Part shown: positions 1-5,321 of the stretch, in pieces
Numbering within the stretch: the first letter of the stretch is position 1
How the letters are laid out: each line of letters starts with the position of its first letter
DNA from: Duncaniella sp.
GTDB taxonomy: Bacteria; Bacteroidota; Bacteroidia; Bacteroidales; Muribaculaceae
DNA length: 5,321 bases
NCBI GenBank assembly: GCA_029052375.1
Contig: JAIDJD010000453.1
Coordinates: 1-5,321 of the forward strand
Reading direction: 5' to 3'
Notes under the pieces: generated by a model
What the model was told of the DNA's origin: nothing
What the model saw: only the letters and a program-made list of their open reading frames with translations
The model's database searches: none
Translations under genes and position numbers: made by a program

Positions 1-8
1 CAGTAGGA

Positions 9-560
9 CTAGGCGGCATTGACAGCCTGTTTGATGCCTCCGGCAAAGTCGACGTGGTTGTCTTTGATGAGAATCATGTCGAAGAGGCCGATGCGGTGGT
101 TGCAGCCTCCGCCTATGCGTACAGCCTCCTTCTCGAGCATACGCATTCCGGGGGTGGTCTTGCGGGTGTCGAGCACCTTGGTCTTGAGGCCTTCGAGACG
201 CTCCTGATAGCGGGCAGTCTGGGTGGCTATGCCGCTCATGCGCTGCATGATGTTGAGCATCACGCGCTCTGTCTGGAGCAGCGAGCGCACCGTGCCCTCC
301 ACCTCGAAGGCAATGTCGCCGGGCTTAACGCGGGCGCCGTCCTCTATATAGACGGTCATCTTGAGCTCGGGGTCGAACTTCTCGAACACCTTGCGGGCAA
401 TCTCCACGCCTGCGAGGATACCCTCCTCCTTGACGATGAGGCGCTGCACGCCGCGCTCGTCTGCGGGAATGGTGCTGAGTGTGGTGTGGTCACCGTCGCC
501 TACATCCTCGGCAAAGGCCAGGGTCAGCAGGTCGTCAATCAGTTGGTCTTTGGTTTTCAT
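9..560 (-). CDS. nadC: Nicotinate-nucleotide pyrophosphorylase (quinolinate phosphoribosyltransferase), cut short by an in-frame TAG
   Basis: NadC converts quinolinate and PRPP to nicotinate mononucleotide, CO2 and pyrophosphate in de novo NAD synthesis in the cytoplasm. The 183 residues seen carry the family signatures: an acidic N-terminus with EDVGDGDHTT (18-27), the ERVMLNIMQRMSGIAT helix (98-113), DTRKTTPGMR (131-140), KEAVRIGGGCNHR (144-156) and IKDNHVDFAGGI (165-176). Family members are usually about 280 residues, so roughly 95 are missing, including the C-terminal half of the barrel that helps bind PRPP. The reading frame meets TAG at 9-11, but the next codons (Ser-Tyr) still fit the expected family alignment. 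That suggests a point nonsense mutation or an end-of-contig sequence error rather than a frameshift. The ATG at 558-560 is the natural start. The gene is divergent from rlmH across 45 bases. Family assignment is very secure; whether the gene is intact is not. Confidence 0.93.
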   Translation of the reverse strand: MKTKDQLIDDLLTLAFAEDVGDGDHTTLSTIPADERGVQRLIVKEEGILAGVEIARKVFEKFDPELKMTVYIEDGARVKPGDIAFEVEGTVRSLLQTERVMLNIMQRMSGIATQTARYQERLEGLKTKVLDTRKTTPGMRMLEKEAVRIGGGCNHRIGLFDMILIKDNHVDFAGGIKQAVNAA

Positions 561-605
561 CCTGTACTGTATATCGTTTTTGGTTAATTTTATAATAATT
601 GCAAC
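561..605. promoter_or_regulatory. Divergent nadC/rlmH intergenic region
   Basis: This AT-rich 45-base spacer must hold the 5' signals for two genes read outward. On the plus strand TAATTTTA (585-592) matches seven of eight positions of the Bacteroidetes -7 element TAnnTTTG and lies 13 bases before the rlmH start. There is no convincing TTTG about 19-20 bases upstream of it. I see no comparable element for nadC and no Shine-Dalgarno sequence for either gene. The promoter role is inferred mainly from position. Confidence 0.35.
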
Positions 606-1079
606 GTGAAAATATTATTTCTGACAATCGGGAAGACTTCAACTCCCTATATCGCCGCCGCCACAGACGACTTCATCCGCCGCGCATCGCGCTACCAGCC
701 GGTCGAGATGGTGTCGCTCCCCGATGTCAAAGGGGGCAAGGGCCAGACTGAAGACCAGCAGAAACAACGCGAGGGCCAGGCTATACTGAGCGCCCTGCAA
801 CCATCCGACATGGTTGTTCTGCTCGACGAGCGAGGCCGTCAGCTGACATCGCGCGAGTTCGCCGGCGAGATAGAACGGGGCATGAACGCTGGCCTCAAGA
901 GGATGGTCTTCATTGTCGGCGGGCCCTATGGATTTTCGCCTGAGGTCTATGCGCGGGCCAACAAGCAGCTGTCGCTCTCAAAGATGACATTCACCCACGA
1001 GATGGTGCGACTCTTCTTTGCCGAACAGATCTACAGGGCCATGACAATAATGCGCGGCGAGCCATACCATCACGACTAA
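606..1079 (+). CDS. rlmH: 23S rRNA (pseudouridine1915-N3)-methyltransferase RlmH
   Basis: RlmH is a SPOUT-fold, SAM-dependent enzyme that methylates N3 of pseudouridine 1915 in helix 69 of 23S rRNA on assembled 70S ribosomes. The 157-residue length is typical of the family. Visible motifs are the N-terminal strand KILFLTIGKT (2-11), LLDERGRQLTSREFA (72-86), the SAM-binding knot loop GGPYGFSPEVYARA (105-118) and the C-terminal block from LSLSKMTF (122-129) through HEMVRLFFAEQIYRA (131-145) to the family ending GEPYHHD. The start is GTG at 606-608. Any later methionine would remove the first strand, so GTG is preferred. There is no Shine-Dalgarno sequence, as is common in Bacteroidetes. The TAA stop overlaps the stop of a small convergent membrane-protein ORF by four bases, leaving no room for a terminator between them. 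Confidence 0.97.
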   Translation: MKILFLTIGKTSTPYIAAATDDFIRRASRYQPVEMVSLPDVKGGKGQTEDQQKQREGQAILSALQPSDMVVLLDERGRQLTSREFAGEIERGMNAGLKRMVFIVGGPYGFSPEVYARANKQLSLSKMTFTHEMVRLFFAEQIYRAMTIMRGEPYHHD

Positions 1080-1252
1080 GACAATACGGCAAGCAGAAAG
1101 ACCATGCATAAAGCCACAGCCATATACATGAGCGAACTGCGGACAAAAAGCCACATCCAACCCGAGAGTCTCGGCGACAGCCAGGTGTAGAGCCCTCCGG
1201 CCACAAGGCCGAAGAGCACTGCGCCTGCTATCCAGTAAGAAATATTGCCCAT
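1076..1252 (-). CDS. Small two-helix membrane protein (58 aa), hypothetical
   Basis: I do not recognise this protein. Reading the minus strand from ATG at 1250-1252 to TAG at 1076-1078 gives 58 residues. Two hydrophobic stretches (about 4-25, beginning ISYWIAGAVLFGLVAGG, and 33-57, ending MAVALCMVFLLAVLS) are separated by a short loop, SPRLSGW (26-32). R28 lies in that loop and R38 near the start of helix 2. This looks like a helical hairpin in the inner membrane. It starts eight bases after the ddl stop on the same strand, so it is probably the last gene of that operon and could be translationally coupled. Its stop overlaps the rlmH stop by four bases. Other frames over this stretch are less protein-like. 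The support is composition, position and the lack of any other gene in 1080-1260. A search for homologues is needed to be sure it is expressed. Confidence 0.65.
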   Translation of the reverse strand: MGNISYWIAGAVLFGLVAGGLYTWLSPRLSGWMWLFVRSSLMYMAVALCMVFLLAVLS

Positions 1253-1260
1253 GGCTGTTC

Positions 1261-2448
1261 TCAGCTCTTGGCGCCGCCCTTAAGGCCGCCCTTGGTGCCT
1301 CCGGAGAGAGCAAAGATATTCTGGTCGTAGCTGACGATTTTCTGTCCCTGCTCGCGCTTGCGCTTGAGAGCGAGCTTCACCAGCCTGTCCATCAGCTCGG
1401 CGAACGGTATGCCTGAAGCCTCCCAGAGATAGAACGAGAGCGAACCGGGAATGGTGTTTATCTCGTTGACGTAAATATTGCCGTTGTCTCCGTCGATGAT
1501 AAAGTCTACGCGGCTTACGCCGTGGCATCCGAGCACACGGAATGTCTCGCCTGCAAGATACCTGATGCGCTCGGTGACATCCTCCGGAAGCTCTGCGGGG
1601 ATTCTCTTCTGCGACGCCTGCATACCGCGGGCACCCTTGGTGCCACCCATATACTTGTCTGTATAGGAGAGAATCTCTGCGCTCTTGATAGGCTCTTCGA
1701 GCACGGAAGAACGATATTCATCACAGTCGCCCAGCACAGAGCAGTTGATTTCCTGGATGGCGTCAACCATATGCTCCACGATGAGACGCGAGGAGTACTG
1801 CTCTGCCACCTCGATTTTCTCAATGAGCTGCTCGCGGTTGCCGGCACGGCCTATGCCGACACTTGAGCCGAGATTGGCAGGCTTGACTATCACGGGATAG
1901 CCGATTTTCTCCTCGATGCGGGCTATGAGCTCGTCGCGCTTGGCAAACCACTCCTTGTCCGTAAACCATACATAGTCCACCACGGGGATGCCGCACTCGC
2001 GGAGTATCATCTTCATGGTGATTTTGTCCATGCCGTTGGCGCTGGCAAGCGTGTTGCACCCGGCATAGGGTATGCCGATGCTCTCAAGCACACCCTCGAA
2101 GATGCCGTCCTCCACATTTGAGCCGTGAAGCACGGGGATTGCGACGTCGAGAGTGGTGACTACGGGATTGGAGAACATTCCTTTCTTGACACGGTAGACA
2201 TTGTAGTCGCCGTAGCTCGGCTCCATGTACACCTGTGTACATTTCTCAAGCAGGGCGGGGATATCCTTGTAGTTTTTCACATCCATCAAAGCCTCGCCGG
2301 TGTAGTAGCGGCCCTGCTTGGATATGTATATGGGTGTGACGTCGTATGTGTCGCGGTCTATGGCGGCCATTGCCTGCGAGGCCGAGAGAATGGATATCTC
2401 ATGCTCGGTAGAGCGGCCTCCGAAGAACACTCCGATGTTTGTCTTCAT
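1261..2448 (-). CDS. ddl: D-alanine--D-alanine ligase family protein
   Basis: This is an ATP-grasp ligase that joins two D-alanines (or D-Ala to a similar acceptor) with ATP in the cytoplasm, giving the dipeptide that a MurF-type enzyme uses. Seen in order: the N-terminal motif FFGGRSTEHEISILSA (8-23, with E15), HGSNVEDGIFEG (108-119), the ATP-binding VIVKPANLGSSVGIG (186-200), the omega loop from SYTDKYMGG (261-269) to GMQASQKRIPA (275-285), SRVDF (312-316) and the metal- and phosphate-binding NEINTIPGSLSFYLWE (328-343). Tyrosines 262 and 266 in the omega loop favour D-Ala over D-lactate specificity, by analogy with E. coli Tyr216. At 395 residues it is longer than common Ddl (300-370). The extra length includes a C-terminal tail with three GGxK repeats. 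It lies 33 bases after the MurF-like gene and 8 bases before the small membrane ORF. The ATG at 2446-2448 follows an A-rich stretch, not a Shine-Dalgarno sequence. The fold and reaction class are secure; exact substrate is not. Confidence 0.94.
   Translation of the reverse strand: MKTNIGVFFGGRSTEHEISILSASQAMAAIDRDTYDVTPIYISKQGRYYTGEALMDVKNYKDIPALLEKCTQVYMEPSYGDYNVYRVKKGMFSNPVVTTLDVAIPVLHGSNVEDGIFEGVLESIGIPYAGCNTLASANGMDKITMKMILRECGIPVVDYVWFTDKEWFAKRDELIARIEEKIGYPVIVKPANLGSSVGIGRAGNREQLIEKIEVAEQYSSRLIVEHMVDAIQEINCSVLGDCDEYRSSVLEEPIKSAEILSYTDKYMGGTKGARGMQASQKRIPAELPEDVTERIRYLAGETFRVLGCHGVSRVDFIIDGDNGNIYVNEINTIPGSLSFYLWEASGIPFAELMDRLVKLALKRKREQGQKIVSYDQNIFALSGGTKGGLKGGAKS
1273..1293. repeat. 12-bp-period direct repeat in the 3' end of ddl
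   Basis: GCCGCCCTT occurs at 1273-1281 and again at 1285-1293. A third, diverged unit follows in the GGTGCCTCC region around 1294-1302. In the ddl frame these encode consecutive GGTK, GGLK and GGAK tetrapeptides (residues 383-394). The unit is a whole number of codons, so expansion or contraction would keep the frame. Confidence 0.7.
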
Positions 2449-2481
2449 CTTTTTTGGATTATAGTTGTATTTTCTTGTGTT

Positions 2482-4074
2482 TTACTTGAATGTGTCGGGG
2501 AGGTCGTTCTCGTAGAGCACGGTGTCTCCATCCTTCAGCAGAGTGGCGAGCAGCTTCTGGCTGTCCGCGAACGAATCCACCGTCCTGATCTCGGCCGAAC
2601 GCGTCTCTACGCTCTCTATGCCGGACACTATGGCCTCGCGGTTGTATTCGCCAACTATCACAGCTATATCGGCGCGGGTGGCAATCTTCTTGCCGAACTC
2701 GCGGTTGAGCTCTTCCTGGCGCTCGCCCAGCTCAATCATGCCGGGAGTGACTACTATTCTCTTGCCAGGCCCCATCATAGAGAGGACGTCAAGAGCCATG
2801 CCAGAGCCTGTAGGATTGGAGTTATAGGCGTCGTCTATGATAGTGATGCCTCCTGGGGTGCGCTTCATGTTCAGGCGGTGTTCCACCTGCTCTATCTGAC
2901 CTACGGCATAGCGTATCTTCTCTGCAGGGACGCCGAGCCTGTGGGCCACGATTATGGCGGCGAGAAGGTTGCTGACATTGCACTCGCCCACGAGACGTGT
3001 GTGATAAGTCTCCGAGAGGCCGTCAGGACCTTTGACCGTAAAATCTGTCCCCGAAGGAGAATATCTAAGGTCCGTGGCTGTATATTGAGCCTTGTCGGGT
3101 TCTGTCACCGCATAGCGTATACACTCAGTGTTGTCTACCTTGCGCGAGGCTATATAGGGGAAATCGTTGTTGACCACGGCAAGACCGTCCTCGGGCAGAG
3201 CGTCAACAAGCTCGAACTTGGTCTTCTGCACATTCTCGATGGTCTTGAACGACTCGAGATGCTGGGGGCCTACGGCAGTGACGATGCCTATCCGGGGATG
3301 GACAAGGTCGCATATCTCCTTTATGTCTCCGTTCTGCTTGGCGCCCATCTCGACGATGAAAATCTCATTGTAAGGCTTGAGGTTTTCCCTGATGGTGCGT
3401 ATCACACCGAGAGTCGTATTGAAACTGCCGGGAGTCATGGCCACATCGAAGTGCTCGGAGAGGATGCGATGCAGGTAATGCTTGGTGCTTGTTTTGCCGT
3501 AACTGCCGGTGACGCCTATTATCTTCAGACGAGGCATGGAGCGGAGTATGCGCACAGCATCGTCGTAGAATCCCTTGTTGATATGGTTCTCCACAGGCTT
3601 GAGCAGCCAGTTGGCCGCAAGCACAAGGCAATGGGAGAAACAGTAACAGAAGAGTATCGAGACAGCCACCGCCTCGCGCCAGGCTCCGCCCTTGGCAGTA
3701 AACGACGCGACGACGCCCACAACAACCAGCTCGAGCAGAGCCATCACTGCGAATATGCGGCTGGCGCGCTTGGTCATCACAAGAGGCTTCTTGTAGATAG
3801 CCGTCTTGAGCTCGACCCAGTTGAGAAAAGACACCGCAAATATCAGGCAGAGAGAGACAACCGGCGCAGAGAGTGTCGATAGCGAGGCAAGGAGGACAGC
3901 CCCGCTGACAAGACGTCTCACCGAGGTGCTGTCCTGCGAGGTGTCGAGCCACCGGCGGTATCTCTCGTTGCGGTAAGAGTTCTGCTGGAGTATCATCAGT
4001 CGGCGCCTGAACTCCTCCACGAGGCAGAGCTGCGCCATTATTATGGTCAGTAGGCTGAACCAGAGCATTGTCAA
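2482..4074 (-). CDS. Membrane-anchored MurF-like Mur ligase
   Basis: This is an ATP-dependent Mur ligase, closest to MurF, which adds D-Ala-D-Ala to UDP-MurNAc-tripeptide. Numbering is from the TTG at 4072-4074 (530 aa). The ATG at 4066-4068 (528 aa) is an equally good or better start, 10 bases after the hydrolase stop. Residues 1-160 hold about four membrane segments (3-19, 55-87 possibly two, 106-124, 134-157) with basic linkers. The catalytic part starts near 184: P-loop GVTGSYGKTST (187-197), EMGA (242-245), VGPQHLESF (268-276), QVEHRLNMK (396-404), IIDDAYNSNPTG (412-423) and PGMIELGERQ (444-453). The EHRLN and DDAYNSNP pair and MIELG are MurF hallmarks. The usual MurF domain 1, which binds the UDP-MurNAc-tripeptide, is not seen; the membrane region is in its place. 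The gene follows the alpha/beta hydrolase by four to ten bases and precedes ddl, so a joint pathway is likely. Because the acceptor is unknown I do not assign the symbol murF. Confidence 0.88.
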   Translation of the reverse strand: MTMLWFSLLTIIMAQLCLVEEFRRRLMILQQNSYRNERYRRWLDTSQDSTSVRRLVSGAVLLASLSTLSAPVVSLCLIFAVSFLNWVELKTAIYKKPLVMTKRASRIFAVMALLELVVVGVVASFTAKGGAWREAVAVSILFCYCFSHCLVLAANWLLKPVENHINKGFYDDAVRILRSMPRLKIIGVTGSYGKTSTKHYLHRILSEHFDVAMTPGSFNTTLGVIRTIRENLKPYNEIFIVEMGAKQNGDIKEICDLVHPRIGIVTAVGPQHLESFKTIENVQKTKFELVDALPEDGLAVVNNDFPYIASRKVDNTECIRYAVTEPDKAQYTATDLRYSPSGTDFTVKGPDGLSETYHTRLVGECNVSNLLAAIIVAHRLGVPAEKIRYAVGQIEQVEHRLNMKRTPGGITIIDDAYNSNPTGSGMALDVLSMMGPGKRIVVTPGMIELGERQEELNREFGKKIATRADIAVIVGEYNREAIVSGIESVETRSAEIRTVDSFADSQKLLATLLKDGDTVLYENDLPDTFK

Positions 4075-4078
4075 TCTT

Positions 4079-4846
4079 TCAGTTTAAGAAGTTCTTGAGC
4101 ACGGCCTGAAAGCCCTGCATATTGTCGAGGAAGCTGTAGTGTCCGGCTCCGTCAAACGCCACGAGGCCCGAGGGTGGGATGAGCTTCTCCATTATCTCGG
4201 CGTCGCGCATGGGCGTGGCCGTGTCGTTCTTGCCCCAGACCAGGAGGGTCGGTGCCTTGATATCAGGCATCACAGAGCGGAGGTCTTCGTTGACCACCTT
4301 CGAGAGAATCCTGCGCATCATCGGCGAGGCTTTCGCATAGTCGGCCGAGCCGGCCTTGGCCCGGCGCTGGTCGAGACGGTGCTCTGCCTCCTTGCGGCCC
4401 ATAGAGAGGTACATGATGTACTTCAGGAGCTTGAAGGAGTAGACCTTCCTGTAGTAATTAAACGACCTCCTGGGCTTCACTCCGGCCGCGTCTACAAGTA
4501 TCAGCTTCTCCACCTCGGGATGGCGCGATGCATACAGTATGCCCACACGGCCTCCGAACGAGTGGCCGAGAAGTATGGGATTGCTGACGCCAAGCTCGTC
4601 AAGAAGCCTCTCGACGGCCTGTGTATATTCTTCAACGCCCCAGACCTCGCCGGGTTCATCCGAGCCTCCGAATCCCGGGAAGTCGACGTTGACAGCCCTG
4701 AGCCCGCACTCGAGCGCCGTGCGCTCTACCGTGGCGAGAGTGGTGTGGTCGCACCCCCAACCGTGCATCAGCACTATGGTGCGCGGCCCGTCGCCGTTGT
4801 CGGTGTAGTGGAATTTTAGGCCTTTTATTATCTTATCATTCTCCAT
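4079..4846 (-). CDS. Alpha/beta hydrolase
   Basis: This 255-residue single-domain hydrolase probably acts in the cytoplasm, with no signal peptide or membrane segment visible. The catalytic elements are all present: oxyanion-hole region LMHGWG (26-31), nucleophile elbow GHSFGG with Ser96 (94-99), acid Asp208 in VWGKNDTATP (203-212) and His236 in DGAGHYSFLD (232-241). DFPGFGGSDEP (55-65) is the typical loop after strand 4. Residues about 122-190 form a helical cap, rich in Arg and Lys, over the active site. It resembles the large group that includes meta-cleavage hydrolases and esterases, so the substrate cannot be named from sequence. It is the first gene of the minus-strand run and its stop lies just before the MurF-like start, which suggests translational coupling. 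The ATG at 4844-4846 is close to a predicted promoter and no other in-frame start fits better. Confidence 0.92.
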   Translation of the reverse strand: MENDKIIKGLKFHYTDNGDGPRTIVLMHGWGCDHTTLATVERTALECGLRAVNVDFPGFGGSDEPGEVWGVEEYTQAVERLLDELGVSNPILLGHSFGGRVGILYASRHPEVEKLILVDAAGVKPRRSFNYYRKVYSFKLLKYIMYLSMGRKEAEHRLDQRRAKAGSADYAKASPMMRRILSKVVNEDLRSVMPDIKAPTLLVWGKNDTATPMRDAEIMEKLIPPSGLVAFDGAGHYSFLDNMQGFQAVLKNFLN

Positions 4847-4864
4847 AGAGTGAAATTTGACCTA

Positions 4865-4896
4865 CAAAATTACGCAAATCCGAAGTTTTTACCAAC
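4865..4896 (-). promoter_or_regulatory. Predicted Bacteroidetes-type promoter for the hydrolase/MurF-like/ddl operon
   Basis: Read on the minus strand, TAATTTTG (4865-4872) is a full match to the Bacteroidetes -7 element TAnnTTTG. Twenty bases upstream lies GTTG (4893-4896), three of four matches to the -33 TTTG. The -7 element ends 18 bases before the hydrolase ATG, giving a short leader of roughly a dozen bases. Confidence 0.6.
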
Positions 4897-4928
4897 TCTT
4901 GGACAAGAATTTTGACGGACGCGGATTT
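4876..4928. repeat. Inverted repeat AAATCCG / CGGATTT in the divergent promoter region
   Basis: AAATCCG (4876-4882) and its exact complement CGGATTT (4922-4928) are separated by 39 bases. Each arm lies in the spacer of one of the two divergent promoters, three to five bases upstream of its TAATTTTG. This is a plausible operator pair. It is too widely spaced to act as a hairpin terminator. Binding by the adjacent MerR protein is an inference. Confidence 0.45.
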
Positions 4929-4941
4929 TTAGCTAATTTTG
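4911..4941 (+). promoter_or_regulatory. Predicted Bacteroidetes-type promoter for the MerR gene
   Basis: TTTG (4911-4914), 19 bases, then TAATTTTG (4934-4941) is a complete match to the TTTG-N19/20-TAnnTTTG promoter of Bacteroidetes sigma-ABfr. The -7 element ends only 10 bases before the ATG at 4952, so the predicted leader is a few bases or none. Confidence 0.75.
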
Positions 4942-4951
4942 TGGTTCAGAT

Positions 4952-5290
4952 ATGGCACTCTCTACTGACAAGCGCTACTACAAGATAGGCGATGTGGCCG
5001 AAATGCTCGGCCTCACCCAGTCTACGCTGAGATTCTGGGAACAGCATTTCGCCATGGCCCGTCCCGAACGCAACAGCGCCGGGACGCGCCGCTATACGCC
5101 CAAGACAATAGAGAACCTGCGCATACTGAAATTTCTGCTTCACGACAAGGGTCTCCGCATCGAGGCCGCCAAAGAGGAGCTGAAGGCCAACCGCGACGGC
5201 ATCATACGCCGCGCCGAGGCCCTTGCCCGCCTCTCTGTGGTGCGGGACAGACTGCAGGAACTGCTCGACTCACTTCACAAGCTAAGATGA
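4952..5290 (+). CDS. Minimal MerR-family transcriptional regulator
   Basis: This is a 112-residue DNA-binding protein. A winged helix-turn-helix begins with KIGDVAEMLGLTQSTLRFWE (11-30). The wing region follows, with RPERNSAGTRRYTP (37-50), then the helix pair KTIENLRILKFLLHDKGLRIE (about 51-71), and a C-terminal helix (about 80-111, e.g. LSVVRDRLQELLDSL) fits the MerR dimerisation coiled coil. Nothing follows the coiled coil, so there is no effector-binding domain and no cysteine at all, which argues against a metal or thiol sensor. MerR proteins usually dimerise and remodel the promoter spacer. The mirror-image elements upstream fit autoregulation, and possibly control of the divergent hydrolase operon, but this is inference. 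The stop codon overlaps the next gene's start as ATGA. The ATG at 4952 gives the expected short N-terminal lead before the HTH. Confidence 0.93.
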   Translation: MALSTDKRYYKIGDVAEMLGLTQSTLRFWEQHFAMARPERNSAGTRRYTPKTIENLRILKFLLHDKGLRIEAAKEELKANRDGIIRRAEALARLSVVRDRLQELLDSLHKLR

Positions 5291-5321
5291 ACTCTAACCA
5301 AGAATCGACTTCGCCAGAACG
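5287..5321 (+). CDS. Start of an unidentified gene, cut by the window edge
   Basis: The ATG at 5287-5289 overlaps the TGA of the MerR gene (ATGA). The frame stays open to the end of the window, giving MNSNQESTSPE and part of one more codon. This is too little to identify. The polar start does not look like a signal peptide. The overlap suggests translational coupling with the regulator and a shared transcript. Confidence 0.5.
   Translation, partial: MNSNQESTSPE

Noticed and set aside
54..587. A 177-codon plus-strand frame opposite nadC
   Set aside because: It is antisense to clear NadC motifs, has a His- and Ala-rich composition and no recognisable fold.
1198..1211. CGGCC-ACAA-GGCCG hairpin as a terminator between ddl and rlmH
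   Set aside because: The stem is only five base pairs, has no T-tract on either side and lies inside the small membrane ORF.
978..1313. A 111-codon minus-strand frame across the rlmH end, the 58-aa ORF and the ddl end
   Set aside because: It overlaps three better-supported frames, runs deep into rlmH and ddl on out-of-frame codons and lacks any protein-like pattern. The 58-aa frame explains the gap better.
1261..2448. Ddl as a vancomycin-resistance D-Ala-D-Lac ligase
   Set aside because: The omega loop holds tyrosines as in D-Ala-D-Ala enzymes and there is no vanH, vanX or two-component pair nearby in the window. A van-like role is not supported, though unusual acceptors are not excluded.
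2125..3882. A 585-codon open frame on the plus strand opposite the MurF-like gene and ddl
   Set aside because: It spans two well-supported genes on the other strand, has no coherent domain motifs and is rich in His, Val and Tyr from antisense codons. It is a by-product of the codon bias of the real genes.
4139..4819. A 226-codon plus-strand frame opposite the alpha/beta hydrolase
   Set aside because: The minus strand holds an intact catalytic triad in register; this frame is a shadow of it.

Overview
The window looks like chromosomal DNA from a GC-moderate Bacteroidales bacterium. A Muribaculaceae-like gut lineage is my guess, not a proof. The support is two upstream regions with the Bacteroidetes promoter pattern TTTG-N19/20-TAnnTTTG, starts that mostly lack Shine-Dalgarno sequences, and the style of the RlmH and MerR proteins. 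No tRNA, rRNA, insertion sequence or CRISPR array is visible.

Layout. (1) Positions 9-560, minus strand: the 5' two thirds of nadC (NAD biosynthesis), ending in an in-frame TAG close to the window edge. (2) Positions 606-1079, plus strand: rlmH, an rRNA methyltransferase, divergent from nadC. (3) Positions 1076-4846, minus strand: a compact operon-like run in the order alpha/beta hydrolase, membrane-anchored MurF-like ligase, Ddl-type D-Ala-D-Ala ligase, and a 58-residue two-helix membrane protein. The last was found by reading the strand directly, and its stop overlaps the stop of rlmH. (4) Positions 4847-4951: a divergent promoter region with near mirror-image promoters. (5) Positions 4952-5290, plus strand: a minimal MerR-family regulator. 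Its stop overlaps the start of a further gene that runs out of the window.

How the genes may work together. Ddl makes a D-alanyl dipeptide, and MurF-type ligases attach such a dipeptide to an acceptor. Here the MurF-like protein has a multi-pass membrane region where canonical MurF has its UDP-MurNAc-tripeptide-binding domain, so the acceptor may be different or membrane-linked. The hydrolase could trim, transfer or recycle an ester or amide product. The cassette is the most interesting part of the window. Its role in cell-wall precursor modification or D-amino-acid conjugation is inference. The MerR protein faces the cassette across shared control DNA and may regulate it.
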